Notes: generated by a model from the sequence alone, not told the origin. Positions 8,655 to 17,055 are shown, numbered from the stretch's first letter. The stretch is DNA of 35,958 nt from Methylococcaceae bacterium UBA662 (GCA_002299425.1 DBNW01000040.1:1-35958); one strand, 5' to 3'. Numbers and translations are program-made.

Positions 8655-10157
8655 CTACTCAGCAAACCAAGGCTCGCGCGCCTTCATAATCAGTTTCGCC
8701 GCCCGCCCCTCGTCCATGCCGGCAATAGCCAACAGGTCATCAATCGACTGGTCGGCCAAATCCGCCATACTAACGATGCCTTGACCGGCCAATTGGTAGG
8801 CCAGGTCAGCATCCATTCCGTCCATGCCCAGCAAATCTTGCGCTGGACAGGCTGTTTCAATTTTTTCCTCAGCGGCTATCGCGCTGATTAACAAGGCATC
8901 TTTGGCCCGACTCCGTAATTCATTCACCAGCCCCTCGTCGAAGCCTTCAATTTCCAGCATTTCGCTGACGGGTACATAGGCGATTTCTTCGATAGCATTA
9001 AAACCTACCTCAACCAAAATAGTGGCGATTTCCTCGTCAATGTCCAATTGCTCCATGAACAATTGTATGGTTTTTTGGGCGGCTTCCTCGCTGTTTTGCT
9101 CGGCCTTGGAGGCATCGATGACATTCAACTCCCAGCCGGTCAGTTGGCTGGCCAAACGGACATTTTGTCCGCCCCGGCCGATGGCTTGAGAAAGGTTGTC
9201 GTAGCTTACCGCTAAGTCCATGCTGTGCCTGTCTTCATCGACCACGATGGACTGGATTTCTGCCGGTGACATGGCGTTGATGACAAATTGCGCTTCATTC
9301 GGATTCCACAAGATGATGTCGACACGCTCGCCCGCTAATTCGTTAGTGACCGATTGCACCCGTGCCCCCCGCATGCCAACGCACGAACCAATCGGGTCTA
9401 GCCTTGGATCGTTGGATTTTACCGCTAATTTGGCCCGGGAACCTGGATCACGGGCGGCAGCCATGATGCTAATTTTGCCTTCACCAATTTCTGGGACTTC
9501 CAAGCGGAACAACACCGTCAGCAACTCAGGTGCTGTTCGGCTTACGGATAATTGCGGCCCGCGCGGCTCCTGGCTGATACCTTTTAGATAGCCACGGATA
9601 CGGTCTCCTACGCGCACGGGTTCGCGCGGAATCATGTCTTCGCGGGCGATCAAGGCTTCAACATGGCCGCCTAAATCCACAGTGACACTGCCTTTTTCTA
9701 TACGTTTGACGATGCCTGTAACCAGTTCACCCAGCCGCGGGCGGTAAGCATCAAGAATTTTTTTCCGTTCGGCTTCCCGGACTTTTTGAATAATGATCTG
9801 TTTGGCATGTTGGGCCGCGATTCGCCCAAATTCAACCGAATCAATTTCGTCTTCGATAACATCGCCCACTTGTGCATCAGGTTTATCGAATTGGGCGACC
9901 TCCAACAAAATCTGGGTCACTGGAAATTCCACGTCACCCTGGCAGTTGGGGTTGGTATCGACCACTTCCCATCGCCGATAGGTCGTGTAATCGCCGGTTT
10001 TCCGGTCGATGGCGACGCGGACTTTTACCTGGTTTTGGTAACGTTTGGCGGTGGCCGCCTCAAGGGCAGCTTCTATTGCTTGAAAAACAACTTCCTTGTC
10101 AATTTCTTTCTCATTGGAAAAAACATCCACCACTGTCAGAATTTCTTTATTTGCCAT
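8655..10157 (-). CDS. nusA: Transcription termination/antitermination factor NusA
   Basis: RNA polymerase-associated factor governing pausing, intrinsic termination and rRNA antitermination. Length 500 residues, as in E. coli. Domains: N-terminal polymerase-binding domain (about 1-125), S1 (about 135-200, GELVTGIVKRIEKGSVTVDL), two KH domains (about 230-345; CVGMRGARVQSV, then IGRGGQNVRLASQLTGW), and two acidic helix-hairpin-helix repeats at about 365-425 and 440-495. The presence of both C-terminal repeats is characteristic of gammaproteobacterial NusA. The start overlaps the end of rimP by 11 bases. NusA autoregulates the equivalent operon in E. coli through terminators in the leader; tandem terminators are also present here between the tRNA and rimP. 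Confidence 0.98.
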   Translation of the reverse strand: MANKEILTVVDVFSNEKEIDKEVVFQAIEAALEAATAKRYQNQVKVRVAIDRKTGDYTTYRRWEVVDTNPNCQGDVEFPVTQILLEVAQFDKPDAQVGDVIEDEIDSVEFGRIAAQHAKQIIIQKVREAERKKILDAYRPRLGELVTGIVKRIEKGSVTVDLGGHVEALIAREDMIPREPVRVGDRIRGYLKGISQEPRGPQLSVSRTAPELLTVLFRLEVPEIGEGKISIMAAARDPGSRAKLAVKSNDPRLDPIGSCVGMRGARVQSVTNELAGERVDIILWNPNEAQFVINAMSPAEIQSIVVDEDRHSMDLAVSYDNLSQAIGRGGQNVRLASQLTGWELNVIDASKAEQNSEEAAQKTIQLFMEQLDIDEEIATILVEVGFNAIEEIAYVPVSEMLEIEGFDEGLVNELRSRAKDALLISAIAAEEKIETACPAQDLLGMDGMDADLAYQLAGQGIVSMADLADQSIDDLLAIAGMDEGRAAKLIMKAREPWFAE

Positions 10158-10647
10158 GCCCGGATCCTTTTTCGATGCCTTGTTTTTTTGCTGGGTAATC
10201 AGGCACCAGGCGCGCTTTGCTCATGGCACTGAACGGCACTTGGTAGACCTGTCCGGCTTCTGAGAGAGTCACTTGATCCCCCTCAATTTTTTCAATAAAC
10301 CCTTTAATTTTCCTGCGGCCTTCGACAGGGCCGAACAAGTGGACCTGTACTAGACTGCCAATGTGGCGCGCAAACTGACTGAGCTTGAAAAGCGGACGGT
10401 CGTCACCAGGGGACGATATTTCCAACTGGTAATTTCCAGGAATCGGGTCTTCTACGTCCAACACACCGCTGAGGTGGTGGCTGACGGTGGTGCAATCGTG
10501 CAACAAAATACCTTGTTCTCTGTCGATGTATACCCGTAGCAGACCGTGCTTAGGATGTGGACTGTATTCAATACCAACGCACTCATAGCCTAATCCCTCA
10601 ACAAGGGGTTCGATCAAATTGAGCAAATGTTCGGGTGCCTGTTTCAT
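10147..10647 (-). CDS. rimP: Ribosome maturation factor RimP
   Basis: Cytoplasmic factor needed for 30S maturation, 166 residues. The N-terminal alpha/beta domain contains LVEGLGYECVGIEY (about 14-27) and VYIDREQGILLHDC (about 38-51). The conserved LEISSPGDDRPL follows at about 74-85, then the C-terminal SH3-like barrel. The frame stays open further upstream, but the upstream part is translated leader and terminator hairpin sequence with no family similarity. I therefore place the start at the ATG at 10647, which has GGGGGA upstream and matches the usual RimP N-terminus. It is the first protein gene of the nusA operon and ends inside nusA by 11 bases. Confidence 0.94.
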   Translation of the reverse strand: MKQAPEHLLNLIEPLVEGLGYECVGIEYSPHPKHGLLRVYIDREQGILLHDCTTVSHHLSGVLDVEDPIPGNYQLEISSPGDDRPLFKLSQFARHIGSLVQVHLFGPVEGRRKIKGFIEKIEGDQVTLSEAGQVYQVPFSAMSKARLVPDYPAKKQGIEKGSGHGK

Positions 10648-10671
10648 AAAATCCCCCGCCAATTTCCAAAC

Positions 10672-10693
10672 AAAAAAAAAGAGCCGAAGGCTC
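10672..10693 (-). terminator. Terminator/attenuator hairpin immediately upstream of rimP
   Basis: On the minus strand, GAGCC-TTC-GGCTC (10681-10693) is followed by nine T (complement of the A run 10672-10680), a textbook intrinsic terminator. It ends 25 bases before the rimP ATG, leaving no room for another promoter. rimP expression therefore needs readthrough, which makes this a probable attenuator. Confidence 0.75.
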
Positions 10694-10756
10694 CTTAACT
10701 TACCATCCGTTGCCGATAACACCATCCAAATTAACAGCATGGCCAAGGCCAGAAAA

Positions 10757-10789
10757 GAAAAAACCCCTTTCAAGGGGTTCTTTTTTTTC
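10757..10789 (-). terminator. Terminator directly after the initiator tRNA
   Basis: Arms AACCCCTT (10762-10769) and AAGGGGTT (10772-10779) are flanked by A and T runs on both sides. On the minus strand it lies immediately 3' of the tRNA CCA end, so it should define the tRNA precursor end and limit readthrough into rimP. Confidence 0.8.
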
Positions 10790-10866
<77 letters not shown>

Positions 10867-10879
10867 ATTGATTCTGGCG

Positions 10880-10907
10880 ATTATACTGACTTTTTTATAT
10901 TTTTCAA
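10880..10907 (-). promoter_or_regulatory. Sigma-70 promoter for metY-rimP-nusA operon
   Basis: On the minus strand TTGAAA (10907-10902) and TATAAT (10885-10880) are separated by 16 bases. This is a near-consensus promoter that would start transcription about 6-8 bases before the mature tRNA 5' end. It is the only strong promoter I see ahead of this operon. Confidence 0.8.
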
Positions 10908-10973
10908 ATAATCTTGCTGTAATCGCACTCTGTTAAGCGTATGCGCCATAAACGCTCAATAGCGAGACCGGCG

Positions 10974-12446
10974 TTAGCTGGGCTTTATGCGCCGCAAGCC
11001 GCCTTCAAACAACACCACAACCAAGCCATAAACCAGCAGTAACGCTGCCGCTGGCAACCACGGCCTTTGATAAAACGCCGCCAAGTAGCCGTAATAAAAA
11101 TACACGCCGATGCCGAAAGCGATATAGCCCAGCACCCGCTTAACATCGTAAGCAACCGGGTAATACACCTGACCTAAGCCATAAGACACCAGCACCATGG
11201 ATCCGTAGCAAGCCAGCGTTGCCCAGGCCGAGCCGACGTAGCCATACAGTGGTATCCACCAGATGTTCAAGACAACGGTTAGCAACGCACCGAACACCGA
11301 CACCACTGCGCCTAGCAGGGTGCGGTCAGTCAATTTGTACCAGACAGATAAGTTGACATAAACGCCCAGACACAGATTGGCCAGCAGCAAAATGGGTACT
11401 ACGCTGAGGCCAGCGCGAAATTCCGGGCCTAAAAAATACTGGAAAAAATCCAGAAATAAACTCACCAACAAAAAGATAGCCACGCAAAAAATAACGAAAT
11501 AGGTCAAAATTTTTGCATACACCGGCCGGGCATCGTTTTTGTTAGCGTACGCGAAGAAAAACGGTTCGGCGGCGTAACGGAAGGCCTGAATGAATAACGA
11601 CATCAAAATAGAAAGTTTGTAACAGGCACTATAAATGCCCAGTTGCACTAAATTGGTTTCGGCATCGTAAGGCAGCAAATGCCTTAGCAGTATCCGGTCG
11701 AGCATTTCGTTGACCATGCCGGCGCAGCCGATTACCACCATGGGTGCGACATAAACCAGCATTTTAGCCAATAACGCTTTGTCCAGACCCAGGGTAAGCC
11801 CGGCCAGTTGTGGGATCAACAATAAAAACTTGCCGGTGCTAGCAATCAGGTTGGCAATAAAAATGTACCCTATGCCGATAGCCGGCTGATAAAGCCCTGC
11901 CAGCCAAGAATCGGGGTATAGCCGACTCAATTTTGGCCAGTAAACGATAAAAAACACGCTCAACAGGATTGTCACCAGTATTTCAGCAATTTTGATGGCG
12001 GCGAAACGGGCCGCACGATTTTCCGCCCGCAAACGCGCAAAGGCGATGGCGGCGATGGCATCGAGCACCAAAATTAGCCCGAGCCATACAACGTATTCAG
12101 GATGCCCCGGCTGGTTTAAAATATCGGCCAGGACGTGATTAAAGCCGACCACGGCGGCAAAAAACAGCCCGTTAACGGCAACCACGCACCACAAGGCCGT
12201 CGCATAGGCCTTGTCTGGGCCTTGTGCAGAGGGCGTTCGAAAACGAAAATACCCGGTTTCAAACCCAAACAACAGCAACACCGAAAAAAAACCGGCATAC
12301 GCATAAAACTCGGACACCACGCCGTACTCGGCGGGCGAAAAAAATCGGGTGTACAGCGGCACCAACAAATAATTGAGGAACCGGCCAAAAATGCCGCTTA
12401 GACCATAAATGGCGGTTTGCGAGGCGAGCTTTTTTATGATGCCCAT
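10974..12446 (-). CDS. Polysaccharide/lipopolysaccharide flippase (Wzx-like, MATE-superfamily fold)
   Basis: Integral membrane protein of about 490 residues with some 12-14 hydrophobic segments, similar to oligosaccharide flippases that move lipid-linked sugar units across the inner membrane. The N-terminus (GIIKKLASQTAIYGLSGIFG, then LLVPLYTRFFSPAEYG) is the hallmark of the Wzx/RfbX family. The frame continues 15 codons further upstream, but the ATG at 12446 gives the conserved start; no strong ribosome site is visible at either position. It stands alone, with no glycosyltransferases or polymerase beside it, so its substrate cannot be inferred. It ends about 107 bases before the metY tRNA on the same strand. 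Confidence 0.85.
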   Translation of the reverse strand: MGIIKKLASQTAIYGLSGIFGRFLNYLLVPLYTRFFSPAEYGVVSEFYAYAGFFSVLLLFGFETGYFRFRTPSAQGPDKAYATALWCVVAVNGLFFAAVVGFNHVLADILNQPGHPEYVVWLGLILVLDAIAAIAFARLRAENRAARFAAIKIAEILVTILLSVFFIVYWPKLSRLYPDSWLAGLYQPAIGIGYIFIANLIASTGKFLLLIPQLAGLTLGLDKALLAKMLVYVAPMVVIGCAGMVNEMLDRILLRHLLPYDAETNLVQLGIYSACYKLSILMSLFIQAFRYAAEPFFFAYANKNDARPVYAKILTYFVIFCVAIFLLVSLFLDFFQYFLGPEFRAGLSVVPILLLANLCLGVYVNLSVWYKLTDRTLLGAVVSVFGALLTVVLNIWWIPLYGYVGSAWATLACYGSMVLVSYGLGQVYYPVAYDVKRVLGYIAFGIGVYFYYGYLAAFYQRPWLPAAALLLVYGLVVVLFEGGLRRIKPS

Positions 12447-12658
12447 AGCATGCGGGGTTGTGGTGGGTAGCCGCCGATTATACCCACCCACTGCGACGGA
12501 TAAGAACAGACCTGACGACCGCCCTCAAACCGGGCAAGACCCACTAGACGAATGGCCCGAATACTGCGATAACGAACGGGTTCGTCAAGGCAAAAGGTGC
12601 TGCGGGCGAACGCCATTGGCAACATTCGCTGACGGTATACGCAAAAATAACCGAGTGG

Positions 12659-12687
12659 GTCGGACAACGGCTTTATCGTTGCCCGAC
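12659..12687. repeat. Imperfect palindrome, REP-like copy 1
   Basis: Arms GTCGGACAACG (12659-12669) and CGTTGCCCGAC (12677-12687) pair at 10 of 11 positions around a 7-base centre. The outer GTCGGRCA/TGCCCGAC core resembles dispersed extragenic palindromes seen in many gammaproteobacteria. There is no T run, so it is not an intrinsic terminator. Confidence 0.6.
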
Positions 12688-12755
12688 ATTTCGGCAGTAG
12701 ATAAAGGAGCGAGACGGTAAATCGAAAGGCCGTTACGATACTTGATTCTGGCACT

Positions 12756-12780
12756 GTCTGGCATAAAAAGCATGCTCGAC
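12756..12780. repeat. Degenerate palindrome, REP-like copy 2
   Basis: Arms GTCTGGCAT (12756-12764) and ATGCTCGAC (12772-12780) pair at 7 of 9 positions around AAAAAGC. The arm ends (GTC..GCA / TGC..GAC) match copy 1, suggesting a decayed member of the same repeat family 97 bases away. Confidence 0.45.
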
Positions 12781-12825
12781 CTACAGCTCTAACACCCGCA
12801 GAAAATCAGGCCAGCGCGTTAGTGT

Positions 12826-13374
12826 TCACTCTACTTTTTTTTGGGCGCATTGCAGGGCGTTAAACCGTTGTGCTTGCCGCTGCCTCCAGCGCACAGCCGC
12901 TTGCCAGCGCCACAGGGCATTGACTCCAAAATAGCCGGCACCGGAGCTGAGCACCGCTAACACCAGACAACCGAACAAAAAAGGTTGCCAACTGCTACCT
13001 AAGCCTGCTGCAATGCCGTCCAGGGTGAATTCAAACTTCTCCGCAGACGGGGTGCGGCCCATAAAAACCAAGCCCACCCGGTAGGCAAAATAAAACAACG
13101 GCGGCATAGTCACCGGATTGGTCAGCCAAACCAAGGCTATGGAAACCGGCAAGTTGGCCCGCAAATAAAACGCAGCGATGGCGGCTACAGCCATTTGTCC
13201 CGGCATCGGCAGCCAAGCGACAAACAGCCCCACCCCAAAGGCCATTGAAATAGCGCGCCGGCTTAAATGCCAGAAATTAGGGTCGTGCACTTTCTCGCCA
13301 AGGAATTGCAGTCTTGGGTGTTGTTTAATGAAATTGTGGTCGGGCATCATTTTTTTAAGCCAATTTCTGGGCAT
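12826..13374 (-). CDS. DUF2062 membrane protein
   Basis: Protein of 182 residues belonging to the DUF2062 family of small inner-membrane proteins without an assigned function. Near the N-terminus is PRLQFLGEKVHDPNFWHLSRR, then hydrophobic stretches around 43-65 (AFGVGLFVAWLPMPGQM), 66-100 with the conserved LTNPVTMPPLFYFAYRVG, and 125-150, compatible with three membrane spans. The C-terminus is basic. The start chosen (13374) is seven codons inside the longest frame because AAGGAGG lies just upstream of this ATG. It is transcribed away from comEC. Family members have been linked loosely to glycosyltransferase fusions, but nothing here supports a specific role. Confidence 0.85.
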   Translation of the reverse strand: MPRNWLKKMMPDHNFIKQHPRLQFLGEKVHDPNFWHLSRRAISMAFGVGLFVAWLPMPGQMAVAAIAAFYLRANLPVSIALVWLTNPVTMPPLFYFAYRVGLVFMGRTPSAEKFEFTLDGIAAGLGSSWQPFLFGCLVLAVLSSGAGYFGVNALWRWQAAVRWRQRQAQRFNALQCAQKKVE

Positions 13375-13441
13375 AACCGCCTCCTTCTCCTGCAAGGTTT
13401 CATCGGCAGTTTAACAGGTTTTCTTGGACATTTAACGCCCC

Positions 13442-15712
13442 ATGATTGTTGGCGCACTGGCTTTTTTGGTAGGCATTTTAGGGGTGCAGACGTTTCAGGT
13501 GTTGCCGGGTGCTGCCGAGTTGCTGGCCTGCGTGGTTTGCGCGGTTTGGCTGGCGGTGTTGCGCTGGTGGCGCTTAGTGGGCTTGCCACTGGGATTTATT
13601 TGGGCGGTTGTGGTTGCCGCTGGCCAGCTTTCCCAGCAATTGCCGGAGCGTTTGGCAGGGATTGATACCGCCATCCACGGCCGCATTACCGGCCTGCCGG
13701 AGCAATCCGAAGACCGGGCACGTTTTGATTTTGTGCTAGAAAACCCCGGTCCACACAGCCCCAAAAAACTGCGCCTGGTTTGGTACCGTACCGAACACAC
13801 GCTCAAAGCCGGGCAGCACTGGGCATTCACTGTCCGCTTGAAACCACCGCACGGCTCTTTAAACCCGGGCGGCTTCGACTACGAACGCTGGCTGTTTACC
13901 GCAGGCATCGGTGCGCTGGGCAGTGTCCGCCCCTACCCTAAGCCGGTGTTGCTTGGACAGGATTCGTGGTGGCGCAACATCGACGTACTCAGGCAACACA
14001 TCGCTGACCGCTTGGACGCCCGCTTGGCCGACAGCGGCTTTATCAAGGCACTGACCATCGGTGAAGGGAGCGGCATCAGCCAAGCCCAGTGGGCGGTGTT
14101 CCGTAACACCGGGACGATTCATTTGGTTGTGATATCCGGTTCGCACATTGGCATGGTGGCCGGCTTGGTGTATTTTTTGGTGTTGAAAGGGTGGGCTTGG
14201 GCCGGCTGTCTGCGCTGGTCGCCGCAACAAGTCGCCGCGTGGGCGGCGATGGCGGCGGGTATTTTCTACGCCGCTCTGGCCGGATTTTCTATCCCCAGCC
14301 AACGCGCCGTGGTCATGCTGGTGGTGCTGATGCTGGCCATCATTCAGCAACGCCCTGTCCGGCCATTCAACACCTTGGCGGTCGCCTTGCTGGCAGTTTT
14401 GCTGTACGACCCGCTGGCGGTCTTAGCACCAGGGTTTTGGCTGTCTTTTTTGGCAGTGGTGGTGATTGTGTTCGCCGTGGCGGGCCGTTTAGGAAAAGCC
14501 AGCGTTTGGCTAGAAGGGATTAAGGTCAATTGGGTGACATCCGTGGGTTTATCGCCGCTGTTACTGTGGTTTTTTCAGCAAGTGTCTTTGTGTTCGCCCC
14601 TAGCCAATTTCATCGCTGTTCCGGTTGTGGGTTTTTTTTTGGCACCCGGCGCGTTGTTGGCGGTGGCCTTGCTGTTTGTTCATCAAGGCCTCGCCGATGG
14701 CTTGCTGCGAATCTTAGATTATGCGTTACAGGGCTTGTATGCCCTCTTAGCGCAGATGGCTGCGTGGCCGTGGGCCATGCTCGATCACCCCCAGCCGCCT
14801 TTTTGGGCCTTGCTGTTCGCATTGCCGGGCATCGTTTTGCTAATAGCACCTAGGGGCCTACCCCACCGGTGGTTGGGTTTGGTAATGCTGCTGCCGTTGT
14901 TTGCCGCAGCACCGAACAGGCCGGCTCATGGCGAGATTGCATTGACCTTACTGGACGTGGGCCAAGGCTTGGCGGCGACCGTGCAAACTTCCGGGCACTG
15001 GCTGGTTTTTGACACCGGGGCAAAACACTCAAAAGAGACCGACAGCGGGTTAACGGTGGTGTTGCCGTTTCTTAAAAGTCAGGGTGTCCGTCATCTGGAT
15101 ACGCTCATCATCAGCCACGGCGATAACGATCATATCGGCGGTGCCGATTCGCTGTTGCAAGGCATGCCGGTGCAGCGGGTGTTGACCAGCGTCCCTGAAA
15201 AATTCGCCGACTACCCGGCGCAACCGTGTACGGCGGGGCAGTCATGGGTCTGGGACGGGGTGACTTTTACAGTGCTGTCGCCAGGCCTAAAACCGTTCCC
15301 TAAGAGCAACGACAATTCTTGTGTGCTGAAAATCACCGGTCAGTCCGGTGCGGTTTTACTGACCGGCGATATTGAAAAACCAGCCGAATCCTGGCTGCTG
15401 CGCCAATACGGGGAAGCCTTGCAGGCCACTGTTTTGGTGGCCCCGCATCACGGCAGCAAAACGTCTTCAAGCGTGCGTTTTTTACGCGCCGTTCGCCCAA
15501 GTCTGGTGTTGATTCCAGCCGGTTACCGCAACCCTTTTGGCCATCCCCATGCGCGTGTACTGGCCCGTTACCAATCGAGGCAAATCGCCAGTGCCACCAC
15601 GGCGCAGACCGGTGCGCTTGCGGTTACTGTCGATGACAAGGCCCTCGCGTTGCGCGCATTTCGGGAAACGAACGGCAAATACTGGAATTGGCGGCCAGCA
15701 CCGTTACAATAA
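13442..15712 (+). CDS. comEC: DNA uptake channel protein ComEC/Rec2
   Basis: Inner-membrane protein that carries single-stranded DNA into the cytoplasm during natural transformation. Length 756 residues, normal for the full-length family. An N-terminal hydrophobic region and OB-like DUF4131 segment (about 1-200) precede the competence membrane domain (about 210-480, many hydrophobic helices; VVISGSHIGMVAGL near 225-238). A C-terminal metallo-beta-lactamase-like domain follows, starting near LLDVGQGL (about 503), with ISHGDNDHIGGAD near 557-569 and APHHGSKTSSS near 664-674. All three parts are uninterrupted. A run of nine T lies in the membrane domain (14632-14640). No other competence gene is adjacent. 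The ATG is accepted because the hydrophobic N-terminus begins there, but the ribosome site is weak. Confidence 0.94.
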   Translation: MIVGALAFLVGILGVQTFQVLPGAAELLACVVCAVWLAVLRWWRLVGLPLGFIWAVVVAAGQLSQQLPERLAGIDTAIHGRITGLPEQSEDRARFDFVLENPGPHSPKKLRLVWYRTEHTLKAGQHWAFTVRLKPPHGSLNPGGFDYERWLFTAGIGALGSVRPYPKPVLLGQDSWWRNIDVLRQHIADRLDARLADSGFIKALTIGEGSGISQAQWAVFRNTGTIHLVVISGSHIGMVAGLVYFLVLKGWAWAGCLRWSPQQVAAWAAMAAGIFYAALAGFSIPSQRAVVMLVVLMLAIIQQRPVRPFNTLAVALLAVLLYDPLAVLAPGFWLSFLAVVVIVFAVAGRLGKASVWLEGIKVNWVTSVGLSPLLLWFFQQVSLCSPLANFIAVPVVGFFLAPGALLAVALLFVHQGLADGLLRILDYALQGLYALLAQMAAWPWAMLDHPQPPFWALLFALPGIVLLIAPRGLPHRWLGLVMLLPLFAAAPNRPAHGEIALTLLDVGQGLAATVQTSGHWLVFDTGAKHSKETDSGLTVVLPFLKSQGVRHLDTLIISHGDNDHIGGADSLLQGMPVQRVLTSVPEKFADYPAQPCTAGQSWVWDGVTFTVLSPGLKPFPKSNDNSCVLKITGQSGAVLLTGDIEKPAESWLLRQYGEALQATVLVAPHHGSKTSSSVRFLRAVRPSLVLIPAGYRNPFGHPHARVLARYQSRQIASATTAQTGALAVTVDDKALALRAFRETNGKYWNWRPAPLQ

Positions 15713-15745
15713 CCCTGTCCTTAAAACTAAACAGCAGGCTAACTC

Positions 15746-16447
15746 ATGTCAGTATTCAGCGTAACCGGCGATGTCGACCCGTTCTTGCACGTCCATTTGC
15801 AACGGGGCGAAAAAATTTATTGCGAAGCCAATGCCATGGTGATGATGGAAAAGCCTTTGGTTTTGAAGGGAAAAATGGCAGGAGGGCTGGGCCAGGCACT
15901 GATGCGACGGTTGGCGAATGGGGAGTCGTTTTTTCAGCAGCACATCGAGGCGGTAGGCGGCGATGGCGATTGCTTGCTGTCGCCGGCACTGCCAGGTGCT
16001 ATCGACGTGTTAGACGTAGGCGCGACCGCCTACAAAATTACCGACGGCGCCTTTGTTGCCGCCGACAGCACGGTCGAACTGACCGTACGCAGCCAAGGTT
16101 TAGGTTCGGCCTTGTTTGGGCAAACCGGCGGGTTTTTCATTTGTGAGGCAACGGGCTTAGGTAAGCTGGCGGTGTCCGGGTTCGGCTCCAGTTCGGTCAT
16201 CAACGTGGAACCGGGTAAAGAAGTCACTGTCGACAACGCCCATGTGGTGGCTTGGGACAGCAATCTGCGCCATGAAATAACCGTGGCCACCCAAGGCGGC
16301 GGCTTGCTAGGCCATCTGGTTAACAGCGTGACCAGCGGCGAAAGAATGGTGCTGAAATTTTCCGGGCGCGGCAAGGTGGTGGTTTGTTCGCGCAGCCGGG
16401 ATAATTTTGCCGCCTGGTTGACTAAGTTGTTGCCGGGCGGCAATTAG
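15746..16447 (+). CDS. AIM24/TIGR00266 family protein
   Basis: A 233-residue protein of the AIM24 (TIGR00266) family, a double-stranded beta-helix fold rich in glycine. Function in bacteria is unknown; the eukaryotic namesake is a mitochondrial protein affecting inner-membrane organisation. Visible family features are the early LQRGEKIYCEANAMVMME (about 18-35), GESFFQQHIEA (about 59-69), the middle GGFFICEATGLGKLAVSGFG (about 127-146) and GGGLLGHLVNSVTSGERMVLKF (about 185-206). There is no signal peptide, so it is likely cytoplasmic or peripherally membrane-bound. It starts 33 bases after comEC on the same strand and may be co-transcribed. Its stop faces rpmG, 40 bases away and convergent. 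Confidence 0.85.
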   Translation: MSVFSVTGDVDPFLHVHLQRGEKIYCEANAMVMMEKPLVLKGKMAGGLGQALMRRLANGESFFQQHIEAVGGDGDCLLSPALPGAIDVLDVGATAYKITDGAFVAADSTVELTVRSQGLGSALFGQTGGFFICEATGLGKLAVSGFGSSSVINVEPGKEVTVDNAHVVAWDSNLRHEITVATQGGGLLGHLVNSVTSGERMVLKFSGRGKVVVCSRSRDNFAAWLTKLLPGGN

Positions 16448-16487
16448 CCAGGGATGAAAGCGCGGCGGCTCCAGAGCGGTTTCGCCG

Positions 16488-16643
16488 TTATTTGATTTTG
16501 GCTTCTTTGTACATGACGTGCTTGCGGACCACGGGGTCAAATTTTTTGATCTCCATTTTTTCCGGCATGTTTTTTTTATTTTTGGTGGTGGTGTAAAAAT
16601 GCCCTGTTCCTTCGCTGGAAACCAGTTTGATTTTATCGCGCAT
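16488..16643 (-). CDS. rpmG: 50S ribosomal protein L33
   Basis: L33 of 51 residues, close to the E. coli length. The N-terminal MRDKIKLVSSEGTGHFYTT and C-terminal KKFDPVVRKHVMYKEAKIK are typical. The Cys residues of zinc-binding L33 forms are absent, so this is the zinc-independent (C-minus) type. It follows rpmB by 46 bases in the standard rpmB-rpmG order. There is no clear terminator; the 40-base gap to the convergent AIM24 gene contains only short complementary stretches. Confidence 0.96.
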   Translation of the reverse strand: MRDKIKLVSSEGTGHFYTTTKNKKNMPEKMEIKKFDPVVRKHVMYKEAKIK

Positions 16644-16689
16644 GAGTTGGCTCTCTTAATTTGGCGTTAAGTGGGGTTTAGTGTTTGCG

Positions 16690-16926
16690 TTAGAGCGTGA
16701 TGCCGTCTTTACGCATGTCCGCTAGGACAACATCAATACCTTTTTTATCGATGATGCGCATGCCTTTAGCAGACACCCTAATACGAACCCAGCGATTTTC
16801 ACTTTCAACCCAAAAACGGTGGTGATGCAAGTTGGGCAAAAAACGGCGCTTGGTTTTGTTGTTGGCGTGTGAAACATTGTTTCCGGTAACCGGTCGTTTC
16901 CCAGTTATTTGACAGACTCTGGACAT
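16690..16926 (-). CDS. rpmB: 50S ribosomal protein L28
   Basis: L28, 78 residues, the standard proteobacterial length. Typical sequence: MSRVCQITGKRPVTGNNVSH at the N-terminus, then NKTKRRFLPNLHHHRFW (about 23-39) and the C-terminal IDKKGIDVVLADMRKDG. There is a single Cys and no zinc ribbon, consistent with the C-minus paralogue. It is first in the rpmB-rpmG pair, and a plausible promoter lies upstream at 16965-16993, overlapping the gshB-side promoter on the other strand. Confidence 0.97.
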   Translation of the reverse strand: MSRVCQITGKRPVTGNNVSHANNKTKRRFLPNLHHHRFWVESENRWVRIRVSAKGMRIIDKKGIDVVLADMRKDGITL

Positions 16927-16943
16927 GGCTAACCCTCTATACC

Positions 16944-16972
16944 TTGAGATTAAAATAGCCGAGCTTTATACC
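16944..16972 (+). promoter_or_regulatory. Probable promoter of the gshB-pyrC' operon
   Basis: TTGAGA (16944-16949) and TATACC (16967-16972) with a 17-base spacer, 5 of 6 and 4 of 6 matches to sigma-70. It would start near 16979, upstream of gshB. Its -10 box overlaps that of the divergent rpmB promoter. Confidence 0.4.
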
Positions 16973-16993
16973 AAAATTCCTTTTCATCGTAAA
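16965..16993 (-). promoter_or_regulatory. Probable promoter of rpmB-rpmG
   Basis: On the minus strand TTTACG (16993-16988) and TATAAA (16970-16965) with a 17-base spacer. Transcription would begin near 16958, giving a short leader before rpmB. Confidence 0.5.
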
Positions 16994-17055
16994 CAACAAT
17001 CGATAAGATGAGCGCATCGCTACTGCATTCCGCCTCTCAACTTAAAACAACGGCC

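Larger units (their letters stand above)
12447..12825. other. Gene-free intergenic region with two REP-like palindromes
   Basis: About 380 bases between the flippase and the DUF2062 gene. Open frames here are short and lack family resemblance. The only structure I see is the pair of imperfect inverted repeats listed separately (12659-12687 and 12756-12780). No clear terminator or promoter was found. Confidence 0.6.

Noticed and set aside
10648..10773. N-terminal extension of rimP giving a hydrophobic leader
   Set aside because: The extension is translated from the attenuator hairpin and leader; the ATG at 10647 has a good ribosome site and matches the family start.
12492..12825. Possible small genes or transposase remnant in the flippase/DUF2062 spacer
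   Set aside because: Open frames are about 60-100 codons, run through the palindromes and show no recognisable motif; only the palindromes are supportable.
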